Shown here: piece by piece, positions 41,895-50,197 of the stretch
How the letters are laid out: each line of letters starts with the position of its first letter
How positions within the stretch are numbered: the stretch's first letter is position 1
Assembly: GCA_964615765.1 (NCBI GenBank)
Contig: CAZTQN010000005.1
Span: 1-64,000, forward strand
Source of the DNA: CAZTQN01 sp964615765
Lineage (GTDB): Bacteria; Planctomycetota; Phycisphaerae; Phycisphaerales; UBA1924
Reading direction: 5' to 3'
DNA length: 64,000 bases
Notes under the pieces: model-generated
Seen by the model: the letters and a program-made list of their open reading frames with translations, nothing else
The model's database searches: none
Told to the model about the DNA's origin: nothing
Made by a program: the position numbers and the translations under genes

Positions 41895-42695
41895 TCAGCG
41901 TTCGATGCGGTCGAGCGTCCAGCGTTCGCGGTTGTTACGGATCTGCACGCCCAGCACGCGCGTGCGCTCCTGGTCGATCTCGTCGACCAGCCCGATACCC
42001 GGAACGAAGAGTTGGTCGGTCTCGCTGATGACCTCCGCGGGGGCGAGGTCGGCGGTGAAGCGGGACGTGAGGCGGAAGCCCTGACGCTCGCCGAGTGGCG
42101 TGCGGACGGGCTGACGCCCGACGAACGTGATGCGGTTGACCAAGGGGCCGCGGCTGCGGACGCGGGCGCGATCGCCCAGCGGGTGCACCGTCATGCGGAG
42201 TTCCTGCACGTGCTGGGCGCCCGGGGCGAGGCCCGCGGGGAGGACGACCATCGGCGGGTCGAAGACGACCTCGACGCCTTCGACGCGGTCGATCTGCTCG
42301 GCGAGGGCGACGCTGCCGTCGAGTTGTAGTTCGAAACGCTGCGTGCGCGTGGCCCCGCCGGCGGCGGAGGTGGACCCGCCGAGGATCGTGCGGCGGACGT
42401 CCCAGCGGCGGGCTTCCGGCGTGACGTCGCGCTCGATGCGGAGCGAGCCGGTGTCGCCGGTGAAGATGGTCACGCTCGCAACATCACGGGCGAGGCTGAC
42501 GGGGTCGAGGGCGGCGACGCCCTGGACTTCGGCCGGGGGCTCGTCGGCGCGGGCGTCGATCGGGGTGTTCTGGGCGCAGCCAGCGAGGGCGGCGGCCAGC
42601 AGGCCGACGGCGAGGACCGCGGGGTACCGGCATCGGAGGTACCGGCTTCGGAGGTACCGGCTTCGGGGCAATCCCGGATGATCAGCGGAGGGCAT
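41895..42695 (-). CDS. Putative lipoprotein
   Basis: This 266-residue protein has a basic start, a hydrophobic core (AVLAVGLLAAALAGC) and a lipobox Cys at about position 40. The start region contains an in-frame tandem repeat (RSRYLRSRYLRCRYP) encoded by GGTACCGGCTTCGGA-type repeats at 42623-42666, so the true start may be later. The mature part is beta-rich (VTIFTGDTGSLRIERDV, VEVVFDPPMVVLPAG, RITFVGRQPVRTPLGERQGF) and resembles a lipid- or ligand-binding beta-sheet domain. No family recognised. It converges with the preceding gene. Confidence 0.68.
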   Translation of the reverse strand: MPSADHPGLPRSRYLRSRYLRCRYPAVLAVGLLAAALAGCAQNTPIDARADEPPAEVQGVAALDPVSLARDVASVTIFTGDTGSLRIERDVTPEARRWDVRRTILGGSTSAAGGATRTQRFELQLDGSVALAEQIDRVEGVEVVFDPPMVVLPAGLAPGAQHVQELRMTVHPLGDRARVRSRGPLVNRITFVGRQPVRTPLGERQGFRLTSRFTADLAPAEVISETDQLFVPGIGLVDEIDQERTRVLGVQIRNNRERWTLDRIER

Positions 42696-42748
42696 GGGGC
42701 GAGGATAGAGCCTGAGCGGGTGGCGGTGAGCGGGGACGGGGCGGGCCC

Positions 42749-42754
42749 TATGAT
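42749..42754 (+). promoter_or_regulatory. TATGAT -10 box upstream of the HEAT-like lipoprotein
   Basis: TATGAT is a near-consensus -10 box about 105 nt before the chosen start codon. No convincing -35 is seen. Confidence 0.4.
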
Positions 42755-42859
42755 TTCAACCCGCGGGCTGGGATTGTGGGGGTGGGATTGGCGGGGGCCT
42801 GGGGACGGCGGCCGGCGGGAAAGTCGTCCGTCGTGACGGCTTGGACCGATGGCGCGAGC

Positions 42860-43747
42860 ATGACCGAGCACATTGAGCTGGTTTCCGCCGCCCGAGCGGC
42901 GATGAGGGGCGCGGCGTTGATCACCTCGGTGATCGGCGCGGCGGTTCTGTCCGGGTGTATCGACCGGGACGCACGAGAGCAGATGTCGGCGGGGGACAGC
43001 GTGCTGGCCCCGCTGTTCAAGACCACGACGGTGAAGGAGGCGGCGGCGTGGGCGGCCGACCCCTTTGATGCCGACAAGCGGGCCCGCGGTACGCTGCTTT
43101 TGGCCAACGCCCCGTTCGGGGGCGAAGAGGCGTATGTCGAGCTGTACCGGAAGCACGCCGCGGACAGCAACACCAATGTGCAGTCGGTGGCGGCGCGGGC
43201 GCTGGGCATGCACGGGGCGCCGGACGATGTCAGCCTGCTGATCCCCTTGGCGAACTCGCAGGATCGCAACGTGCGGCTGGAGGCGGTGCGGTCGATGCAG
43301 CGGCTGCACAACTCGAGCGCGATCCCGGTGCTGCTGGAGCGGATCAATCCGTCGAAGGAGACCGAGCCGGACATTCGCGCGGAGGCGGCGTCGGCGCTCG
43401 GGCAGTACGCGGATTTGAAGGGGCTGACGGGGCTGATCGCGGCCTTGGGGGATTCGAGCCTGCTGGTGAACGTGAAGGCGCACGACTCGCTCAAGACGCT
43501 GACGGGGCAGGACCTGCCGTCGGAGCGGCGCACGTGGGCCAAGTGGCAGAAGGAAACGCCGGCGCCGTTCGCGGGGCGGCAGGCGTATGTGTACCCGGTG
43601 TTCTGGCGCGAGCGTCGGTGGCTGGACTATGTCCCGATCATCGGCGGGCCGCCGCCCAATGAGACGGCGAGCACGCCCAGCGGGTTCCCGGACCTTGGCT
43701 CGGCGTCGGAGCCGACGGCGCAGGCGCCGGAGAAGAAAGGCTCGTGA
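42860..43747 (+). CDS. HEAT-repeat lipoprotein
   Basis: This 295-residue protein has a signal peptide (AMRGAALITSVIGAAVLSGC, lipobox Cys near residue 34). The mature part carries HEAT/PBS-lyase-like repeats: SVAARALGMHGAPDDVSLLI, RLEAVRSMQRLHNSSAIPVL, and AEAASALGQYADLKGLTGLI. It ends with a Trp-rich segment (TWAKWQKETPAPF, then VFWRERRWLDYVPIIGG) and a Pro/Ala tail. It is probably an envelope-anchored scaffold. The ATG at 42860 is chosen because it sits just before the signal. A GTG at 42776 is in frame but adds 28 non-conserved residues. Confidence 0.75.
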   Translation: MTEHIELVSAARAAMRGAALITSVIGAAVLSGCIDRDAREQMSAGDSVLAPLFKTTTVKEAAAWAADPFDADKRARGTLLLANAPFGGEEAYVELYRKHAADSNTNVQSVAARALGMHGAPDDVSLLIPLANSQDRNVRLEAVRSMQRLHNSSAIPVLLERINPSKETEPDIRAEAASALGQYADLKGLTGLIAALGDSSLLVNVKAHDSLKTLTGQDLPSERRTWAKWQKETPAPFAGRQAYVYPVFWRERRWLDYVPIIGGPPPNETASTPSGFPDLGSASEPTAQAPEKKGS

Positions 43748-43808
43748 CGGCTGGGGCGGGAGCGCCGGGGGCGCTGTGGGGCGGGCGTGCGTGAGCCGAT
43801 AGCGGCGT

Positions 43809-44903
43809 GTGCGCGCGGTGGTGTCGGATGGCCGTTCGATCCGTGTGGTGAGCGATCACCCGGACCCGGTGTGCGCGCCGGGCGAGGCCCTCGTGCGCGT
43901 TACGCGAACGCTGCTGACGCCGGCCGACGTGTTGGCGGCCCGGCGGGTGGTCGCGGGCGGCGGCGAGGGCGCTGGCGGCGCGGGTGCCGGGGGGGGTGGG
44001 CGGGTTCATGTCGGCGTGCTCGGGCACCGGTTTGTCGGAGTGGTCAAGGCGATCAATATCCCGGGTGATGCGCCGCACACCTTGGCGGCCCGGAAGGGGT
44101 GGGTCGGCAAGCGCGTGGTCGCGTCGCCCGCGGTGGTGTGTGCGCAGTGCGACCTGTGCCGGCGCGGGCTGAGCCCGCACTGCCGGGCCCGCAAAGTCAT
44201 CGGCGTGCATGAGCGCGACGGGTGCCTGGCGGACCTGGTGTGCGTGCCGGCGTCGGCGCTGCAGCAGGTGCCCGAGGGCGTGGACGACGACGCGGCGACG
44301 TTCGCGCTCGACCTGGCGGGCGCGGCGCACGCGGGGCACCTGGTCCGCGTCGAGGGGCACGCGTATGTGACGGTCATCGGCGACTCGGCGCTGGCGCTCA
44401 TCACGGCCCAGGTGCTGGCCCAGCGCAACGCGACGGTGCGGCTGCTTTCCAGCAGCTCCGAAGCCGCACGCGTGTGTGAGCGCTGGGGGCTCAAGCAGCG
44501 CGGGCTGGACGAGCCGGGGCGGAGGCAGGACCAGGACGTGGTGGTCGACTGCTCCGGCGCGGCGCCGGGGCTGCGGCTGGCGCTGCAACTGGTCCGGCCG
44601 CGTGGGATGGTCATGCTCAAGAACCCGGCGGCGCTGGCGCCGTTCACGGCGGGCGCGACGCTCGGGCCGACGCCAGCGGCGTATCAGGCGGGCGTGGACC
44701 TGTCGCTCGCGGTGGTGAACGAAGTGCAGATCGTCGGTTCGCGCGAGGGGGCGCTGCCGGACGGGCTGACGCTGCTGAAAGAGCGCGCGGTGGACGTCGC
44801 GGGGCTGATCTCGCGGCGGGTGCGCCTGGCGGAGGCGCCGGCGGCGCTGAGCGGGGAGCCGGGCGGGGCGCCGGGTGTGATCGTGGATATGGACGCCCGC
44901 TGA
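43809..44903 (+). CDS. MDR-family dehydrogenase-like protein lacking catalytic-zinc residues
   Basis: This 364-residue protein has the medium-chain dehydrogenase layout (GroES-like domain, then Rossmann domain). The four structural-zinc cysteines are intact: Cys111, Cys114, Cys117 and Cys125 in CAQCDLCRRGLSPHC. The catalytic-zinc site looks lost. The position usually held by CxTD reads LLTPADV, and GHE reads GHR (71-75). It may therefore be a non-catalytic or altered-mechanism member. TVIGDSALALITAQVLAQ is a nucleotide-binding loop with a modified glycine pattern. A Gly-rich insertion (50-64) precedes the GHR motif. The GTG start at 43809 is 61 nt after the previous stop. Confidence 0.75.
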   Translation: MRAVVSDGRSIRVVSDHPDPVCAPGEALVRVTRTLLTPADVLAARRVVAGGGEGAGGAGAGGGGRVHVGVLGHRFVGVVKAINIPGDAPHTLAARKGWVGKRVVASPAVVCAQCDLCRRGLSPHCRARKVIGVHERDGCLADLVCVPASALQQVPEGVDDDAATFALDLAGAAHAGHLVRVEGHAYVTVIGDSALALITAQVLAQRNATVRLLSSSSEAARVCERWGLKQRGLDEPGRRQDQDVVVDCSGAAPGLRLALQLVRPRGMVMLKNPAALAPFTAGATLGPTPAAYQAGVDLSLAVVNEVQIVGSREGALPDGLTLLKERAVDVAGLISRRVRLAEAPAALSGEPGGAPGVIVDMDAR

Positions 44904-44987
44904 CGGACGGTGTGGGGATATCCGTACGGACGCCGCACAAGCGGGGCGGGGGAATGTCGCCGCGCGAACCGGGGCGGGGGCATCCGG

Positions 44988-44993
44988 TATATT
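44988..44993 (+). promoter_or_regulatory. TATATT -10 box for the thioredoxin-like gene
   Basis: TATATT lies 32 nt before the ATG at 45026. AGGAGGT at 45016-45021 supplies a strong ribosome binding site, so this gene has a conventional short leader, unlike the leaderless genes nearby. Confidence 0.5.
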
Positions 44994-45025
44994 CCCGCAG
45001 CATCCAACACGCACAGGAGGTCAGC

Positions 45026-46402
45026 ATGCGTCTTCGGGCCAACAGCAGCAGCGCGGCGGAGTGGACTCGGGGCGTGATGACTTGGACGGCGATGGCGGCG
45101 GTGATGGCGGCGGCGCTCGCGGGCGCGGGCGTGCTGTCGGCGCCGGCGGTCCTGGCGGCGGAGACGGTGGAGGCGGAGGCGGGCGGCGGGGATGTGCCGC
45201 CGGTGTTCAGCGATGTGTCACTGAGCGACGCGATCGCGCAGACGAAGGACGGGAAGAAGATCGCGGTGGTGAAGTTCACGGCGGACTGGTGCCCGCCGTG
45301 CAAGCGGATGGACAAGACGACGTGGCGCGAGGACGCCGTCGTGAAGTGGGTGAAGGACAACGGGGTGGCGATCCAGGTTGATGTGGACAAGAAGCCGGAC
45401 GAGGCGCAGGCGCACCGCGTCGAGGCGATGCCGACGATGGTGGTATTCGTGAAGGGGGAGGAGTTCGACCGCGCCGTCGGGTTCATGTCGGGCGAGGCGA
45501 TGACGTCGTGGCTCGAGGGCGTGAAGGCGGGGAAGAAGCGCGACAAGCCGGTGATGTCGCGGCGTGCCGCCCCGGATTCGAAGCCGACGCCGGGCGGGAA
45601 GACTGTCGACGAGCGGATGGAGGAAGCCCGCGGGCTGGCGTCGGACCGCAAGTTCAAGGAAGCGGCGGACGCGTACGCGTGGCTGTGGACGAACATGCTG
45701 GAGTACCAGCCGTCGATGCTCGGCGTGCGCGGGTCGTTCATGGCCAATGAGATGGAGCGGCTGGCGGAGCGCGACGCGGGCGCGAAGGCGACGTTCACGA
45801 AGCTGCGTGACGACGCGGAAGCCCGGCTGAAGGGCGAGCAGAAGACGATGAACGACCTGGATGACTGGGTCGTGCTCAACGACGTGGTCGGCGAGCCGGC
45901 GAAGACGCTGGCGTGGTTCGACCGCGTGAAAGACGATGCCGGGGCGGCGGAATCGATCCAGCACGTGTCGTTCCGGCTGGAGCCTCTGCTGATTGAGAAC
46001 AAGCGGTGGGCCGACGTGCCGCGGCTGGTTGGTGATCCGCTCGCGAAGGTGGACCAGGACTTCGAGCAGGCCGAGACGTTCCTGCGGATGACCAAGGGAC
46101 GTGGCGACGACGAAGAGATGCAGAACATGGCGATGGGGCAGTTCCGCGAAGGCGCGAGCGCGCTGTACGCGGGGCTGTTGGCGGCGGGGCGGGCGGAGGA
46201 CGCCGGGAAGGTCGCGGCGCACGTTCTGAAGAAGGATGACACGGGCAAGGCGCGTGTGGCGCTGGTGACGACGGCGCTGAAGGCCGGTCAGGCCAAGCCG
46301 GTGCACCTGGAGTGGCTCGCCGAGGCGGGGAAGAAGGGCGAGGCGGTGGAAGGGTTGACGAAGCAGGTCAGTGAGGGCCTAGGGGCGAGAGGTCAGAGGT
46401 GA
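45026..46402 (+). CDS. Exported thioredoxin-domain protein with helical repeat tail
   Basis: This is a 458-residue protein. A signal peptide (GVMTWTAMAAVMAAALAGAGVL ... VLAAE) is followed by a thioredoxin-like domain (about 65-175). Its active site is CPPC (FTADWCPPCKRMDK) and AMPTMVVFVKG carries the cis-Pro motif, so thiol-disulphide exchange in the periplasm is likely. Residues about 200-458 are helical and resemble degenerate TPR repeats (DRKFKEAADAYAWLWTNMLEY, AKTLAWFDRVKDDAGAAESI). The last eight residues (GLGARGQR) are encoded by the intergenic GAGGTCA heptamer repeat, meaning the repeat has supplied the C-terminus and stop codon. Confidence 0.83.
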   Translation: MRLRANSSSAAEWTRGVMTWTAMAAVMAAALAGAGVLSAPAVLAAETVEAEAGGGDVPPVFSDVSLSDAIAQTKDGKKIAVVKFTADWCPPCKRMDKTTWREDAVVKWVKDNGVAIQVDVDKKPDEAQAHRVEAMPTMVVFVKGEEFDRAVGFMSGEAMTSWLEGVKAGKKRDKPVMSRRAAPDSKPTPGGKTVDERMEEARGLASDRKFKEAADAYAWLWTNMLEYQPSMLGVRGSFMANEMERLAERDAGAKATFTKLRDDAEARLKGEQKTMNDLDDWVVLNDVVGEPAKTLAWFDRVKDDAGAAESIQHVSFRLEPLLIENKRWADVPRLVGDPLAKVDQDFEQAETFLRMTKGRGDDEEMQNMAMGQFREGASALYAGLLAAGRAEDAGKVAAHVLKKDDTGKARVALVTTALKAGQAKPVHLEWLAEAGKKGEAVEGLTKQVSEGLGARGQR

Positions 46403-46545
46403 GGGGCGAGGGGGGGCCGGGGGCGGATGCGCCCCACGCGGAGCGTGGGGGTACCTCGGGAGCAGGGGAGAGAGGTCAGAGGTGAGAGGTCAGGGCGGGT
46501 GCGCGCGGCCAGGTGCGCCCCACGCGGAGCGTGGGGGTACCCGGA
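46388..46545. repeat. Heptamer repeats and two identical hairpins between convergent genes
   Basis: GAGGTCA-type heptamers occur at 46388-46410 and 46469-46498. Each is followed by the word GCGCCCCACGCGGAGCGTGG. That word forms a perfect 8-bp stem with a GGA loop (46432-46450 and 46518-46536). The pair lies between the thioredoxin-like gene (+) and serA (-) and may act as a bidirectional terminator. Confidence 0.6.
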
Positions 46546-46552
46546 GGGCGCG

Positions 46553-47824
46553 TTACCAGAGTTCGCGCAGGCGGATGGTCTCGGGGATGTCGCGCAGGCG
46601 CTGGATCATCTGCTTCTTCGCGGGCGGGTCGATGTCGAAGACGACGTAGCCGACGTCCTCGTTGGTCTTGAGGTACTGGGCCGCGATGTTGGCGCCGGCG
46701 TCGGCCATGATCGTGTTGATCTTGCTCAGCACGCCCGGGACGTTGCGGTGAAAGTGCAGGACGCGGTGGCGGCGGGCGGATTTGCCGGCGCGGGGGGACG
46801 CGTCGTCGGTGTCGAGCGTGGGGTCCTGGCTGGGCAGGTCGACGTTGGGCACGTTGACGGCGCCGGTGGTTGAGCCGTTGTTGATGAAGCGGATGAGCTT
46901 GGTCGCGACGTCCTCGGCGATGGCGAACTGGGCTTCTTCGGTGCTCCCGCCGACGTGCGGCGTGAGGATGACGTTGGGGAGCCCGCGGACTTCGCTGATA
47001 AACGGCTCGGTGTTGGCGTCGGGCTCTTTGGGGAACACGTCGAGCGCGGCCCCGGCGAGGCGGCCGGATTTGAGGGCGGCGGCGAGCGCGGGGATGTCGA
47101 CGACGTTGCCGCGGGCGTTGTTGATGAGCATCGCGCCGGGCTTCATCTTGTCGATCTGCTTCTGAGCGATGAGGCGGTCGGTCTGGCGCGTCGCGGGGAC
47201 GTGGAGCGAGACGACGTCGCTCTGCGTCAGCAGGTCGTCGAGCGTGCGCACCGGGCGGGCGTTGCCCAGGGGGAGCACGCTGTGGATGTCGTAGAACAGG
47301 ACGCGCATGCCGACGGCTTCGGCGAGGATGGAGATCTGCGAGCCGATGCGCCCGTAGCCGACGATGCCGAGCGTGCGCCCGCGGACTTCGTGCGCGCCGG
47401 CGGCGGACTTGTCCCACTTGCCGGCGTGCATCTGCGCGCTCTTGTCGAGCAATCGCCGGTGCAGGGCGATGATCTCGGCGAGGGTGAGCTCGGCGACGGA
47501 GCGGGTGTTGCTGAACGGCGAGTTGAACACGGGCACGCCCGCGTGGCAGGCCGGACGCAGGTCGACCTGGTTGGTGCCGATGCAGAACGCGCCGACGGCG
47601 AGCAGGCGCGGGCAGGCCTTGAGGGCCGCCTCGCGGACCTGCGTGCCGGAGCGGATGCCGAGGGCGTGCGCGTCCTTGGCGGCGTCGACGAGCGCGGGCC
47701 CGTCGAGGGCTTTGGCGAGGCGGGTGACGGTGAAGCCTTCGTCCTGGAGCATCTCCGCCGCCCGGGCGTGGATGTTCTCGAGGAGGACGACGCGGATCTT
47801 GTCTTTGGGGTAGGACGTCTTCAC
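46553..47824 (-). CDS. serA: D-3-phosphoglycerate dehydrogenase
   Basis: This is the first enzyme of serine synthesis, oxidising 3-phosphoglycerate to 3-phosphohydroxypyruvate with NAD. At 423 residues it is like the E. coli-type SerA with one C-terminal ACT domain. Motifs are RSGTQVREAALKACPRLLAV, the NAD-binding LGIVGYGRIGSQISILAEAV, the catalytic Arg in NNARGNVVDIP, Glu in KEPDAN and His in LTPHVGGSTEEAQ. The ACT domain starts at RRHRVLHFHRNVPGVLSKI and probably binds serine as feedback inhibitor. A short Asp-rich linker joins the two parts. Confidence 0.95.
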   Translation of the reverse strand: MKTSYPKDKIRVVLLENIHARAAEMLQDEGFTVTRLAKALDGPALVDAAKDAHALGIRSGTQVREAALKACPRLLAVGAFCIGTNQVDLRPACHAGVPVFNSPFSNTRSVAELTLAEIIALHRRLLDKSAQMHAGKWDKSAAGAHEVRGRTLGIVGYGRIGSQISILAEAVGMRVLFYDIHSVLPLGNARPVRTLDDLLTQSDVVSLHVPATRQTDRLIAQKQIDKMKPGAMLINNARGNVVDIPALAAALKSGRLAGAALDVFPKEPDANTEPFISEVRGLPNVILTPHVGGSTEEAQFAIAEDVATKLIRFINNGSTTGAVNVPNVDLPSQDPTLDTDDASPRAGKSARRHRVLHFHRNVPGVLSKINTIMADAGANIAAQYLKTNEDVGYVVFDIDPPAKKQMIQRLRDIPETIRLRELW

Positions 47825-47939
47825 GGCGGAGTATCGGACGGCGCGAGGGACAGGTTGAACGGCACGGCGCCGCTCGGGGGTGGGGGTGGGAGGGTATCGG
47901 GGCGGGGCCGCGGGGAGGCTGCGGGGAGTTCGCGGGGAG

Positions 47940-48743
47940 TCAGCGGCGGTCCATGCCGAGGAGGCCCCAGGAGGTGTGCGCGATGGGGATGCCGTTGTTG
48001 GCGTTCCACGGTCCGTAACTGCCGGGGTCGGACTGGAAGTAGAACCGGTTGATGGTGCCGGGGAGGAGTTCTTTGTTGTTGACGGAACTCGCCGAGAGGT
48101 CGAACCAGGCGACGGGGCGCTTGGTGGTCATGTACTTGGTCTGGAAGTCCGGTGGATAGATGAGCGGCTTGCCGGGCTCGTCCGGAATGCGGACTTCGAT
48201 GAACGGATTCTGGTGCACGAACCCCTTCTGAGCGGGCAGCGCGACCGTCGACATCTGCTGCGTTCCCCATCCGGCAGGCGTCTGCGACTGATAGACCCAG
48301 TAGTTCGGCGCGGCGTACAACGTCTCAGTCAATTCAAAACTCGTCGTGACAAGGACTTTGCCGCGGTTGGTGTGCTGGTAGTACGCCTCCTTCGGAAAGG
48401 GGCCCTGCAGGACGTCGTTCGGCAGATACGGGTCGAGCAAGTACTTGTACATCCCGCGGTTGCCAAACCAGTGGGACTGAATCGCGGCGCCGTCGATGAC
48501 CACTTCTGTCAAGTGTTCTTCCGGCCAGCCGGGGTTCGGGATGAGTGTTGGGGCACGATCCTGGCTCTCGGCGGAGTAGACCATCACCGCGCCGGCGATC
48601 TGGCGAACGCTGGAGAGGTAACGGGTCTGGCTGGCGGCCTCACGACTATTGCGCAGGGCCGGAACCGCGAGTGCACCGATCACCGTAACGATCGCGATGA
48701 CGACGAGCACTTCAACCAGCGAAACGGCGCGCCGAGTTTTCAT
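47940..48743 (-). CDS. Type II secretion-type pseudopilin
   Basis: This 267-residue protein begins with a class III prepilin leader. A short basic MKTRRA is followed by the cleavage/methylation motif SLVEVLVVIAIVTVIGALAV, where the residue after the usual Gly position reads A-V-S-L and Glu11 corresponds to the conserved +5 Glu. The helical stalk continues through RNSREAASQTRYLSSVRQIAG. The globular domain is Tyr/Trp-rich and of the DUF1559-like/H-X9-DG type common in planctomycetes, with that assignment tentative. No secretion apparatus genes are nearby. GTGAGGA 8 nt upstream supports the start. It is visibly lower in GC than serA. Confidence 0.8.
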   Translation of the reverse strand: MKTRRAVSLVEVLVVIAIVTVIGALAVPALRNSREAASQTRYLSSVRQIAGAVMVYSAESQDRAPTLIPNPGWPEEHLTEVVIDGAAIQSHWFGNRGMYKYLLDPYLPNDVLQGPFPKEAYYQHTNRGKVLVTTSFELTETLYAAPNYWVYQSQTPAGWGTQQMSTVALPAQKGFVHQNPFIEVRIPDEPGKPLIYPPDFQTKYMTTKRPVAWFDLSASSVNNKELLPGTINRFYFQSDPGSYGPWNANNGIPIAHTSWGLLGMDRR

Positions 48744-48953
48744 GCACAGTCCTCACGCAGTCGCACCAACACGCTGAGTTGCGACGCACTACTGGTCACG
48801 CGAGCGCTTACTGTCAAGATTGGTTCCGGCCTCGGATATGTTGAGATACGTGTGTGACGGTAGTGTAGATCCGAACTGGATGCATCGCATCAACAGGGAG
48901 AGGGCCGTCGGCGGACGGTCATTCGACGCTGGGAATGGAAGAGGAGGATCGTG

Positions 48954-50009
48954 ATGCAGAGCAACCGCGTGCTTGGGCTATCGGCGATGGTCGCTGTGGC
49001 CGCGTGTCCCGGCGCGTTCGCGCAGGACTGCGCGGACACGCTGCGGCGTTTGACGGACGCGCACGCGCAGCGGCCGCAGCACGCGTTCACGATGTCCGCG
49101 GTGATTCAGGTCGACCCGGAGATGGAGAAAGTGCTCCGCGCCGAGCCGGGGGCGTGGGGCGTGCGCGACTACTACACAGACTTGGCGACCGGGCAGCGAT
49201 TGCCGATCACGAGCACGACGACCTTCGGCGTTGACGAGAATCTCCGCGTGGTCACGCGGTTCCGGGTGTTGATTGGCACGGTCTCCGCGCAAGCGAACAC
49301 TTCGACCGAGATCATTTCGCCGACGGAGTGGATGCAGTCGGTCCCTGAAGGCCGGAACGCGATTGCCAGGGTCACCCGGTATGGGGAAGAAAATCCGGAG
49401 GAATCGCGACGGCATCGTCGCGCGGGCCGCATGCCGCATCGGCTGAACTGGGCGGACACGACGTACATCACGCTGGTGACGTACTGCATAGAGAATCTGA
49501 AGGTTGCGCCGGATCTGGTGTGCGTGCGGGATCAGGACGCAACACGGCTGTCGTCGGCGTATCACGGGACGGAGATCTGGGTGGACGACGCGGGCGAGGT
49601 GCCGCGGGTGCGATTGCAGTGGCCGGGCGGCGACTTGGTGCGGCATGAGTTTTCCGGTCGGTGGCCGGCGGCGGTGTATCCGGCGCGATTGCCGCGGGAA
49701 GTGCGCGTGTTCAACGATCGCGTCAACGGGGTTGACGGGGATCCGAGCGTGCATGTGCAGTTTGAGCTGTTCTCTGAAGTGACGGTGCCGGCGCCGGCGG
49801 ATCTGCTGGCGATCACGCCGCAGTCGCTGGGCGTGCAGGTGACGGAGCTGGTGGGCAAACCGGTGCAGGACTCAGCGCTGGCGAGCGCGGCGATCGCCGT
49901 CGGCCTCCCGCCGCGGCGGGGTTGGCAGATCGGGCTCGTCGTGCTCGCGGTCGTCGCGGGCGTCGGCGCGATCGTCGCGGTCCGGTACGCGCGGCGAGGG
50001 CGCGCCTGA
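48954..50009 (+). CDS. Secreted protein with C-terminal membrane anchor
   Basis: This 351-residue protein starts with a signal peptide (VLGLSAMVAVAACPGAFAQ). The mature part is beta-rich with no recognised domain (FTMSAVIQVDPEMEKVL, TRFRVLIGTVSAQ, GTEIWVDDAGEVPRVRLQWP). It has a single C-terminal transmembrane helix (WQIGLVVLAVVAGVGAIVAV) followed by Arg-rich residues. That signal-hydrophobic-Arg order is reminiscent of PEP-CTERM-like or tail-anchored sorting, but no diagnostic motif is visible. GTG at 48951 is also possible. It opens an accessory stretch that continues to 54.1 kb. Confidence 0.65.
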   Translation: MQSNRVLGLSAMVAVAACPGAFAQDCADTLRRLTDAHAQRPQHAFTMSAVIQVDPEMEKVLRAEPGAWGVRDYYTDLATGQRLPITSTTTFGVDENLRVVTRFRVLIGTVSAQANTSTEIISPTEWMQSVPEGRNAIARVTRYGEENPEESRRHRRAGRMPHRLNWADTTYITLVTYCIENLKVAPDLVCVRDQDATRLSSAYHGTEIWVDDAGEVPRVRLQWPGGDLVRHEFSGRWPAAVYPARLPREVRVFNDRVNGVDGDPSVHVQFELFSEVTVPAPADLLAITPQSLGVQVTELVGKPVQDSALASAAIAVGLPPRRGWQIGLVVLAVVAGVGAIVAVRYARRGRA

Positions 50010-50053
50010 GGCCGCACGATCGGGCGCGCCGCGCGGCGTGCGCCGACACGCGG

Positions 50054-50086
50054 CTTACCTCGCCCCCGCCCCCACCGTCATCTTCA
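50054..50086 (-). repeat. nuoF 3'-end duplicate, copy 1 (33 nt)
   Basis: On the minus strand this encodes the last eight residues of NuoF (MTVGAGAR) and a TAA stop. It differs from copy 2 at one base, which is synonymous for Arg (AGG versus CGG). Copies 2 and 3 are at 51865-51924 and 54169-54228. Confidence 0.7.
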
Positions 50087-50197
50087 TCCATCGACGAGGA
50101 AAGTCGCACATGAGCGAGGTGGCGGCGGGGCAGAATCCCTACCATCGCGTTCCCTGGCGGGGGCGAAGCGTCGCCGGGCACTTCCCGCGAGGACTTT

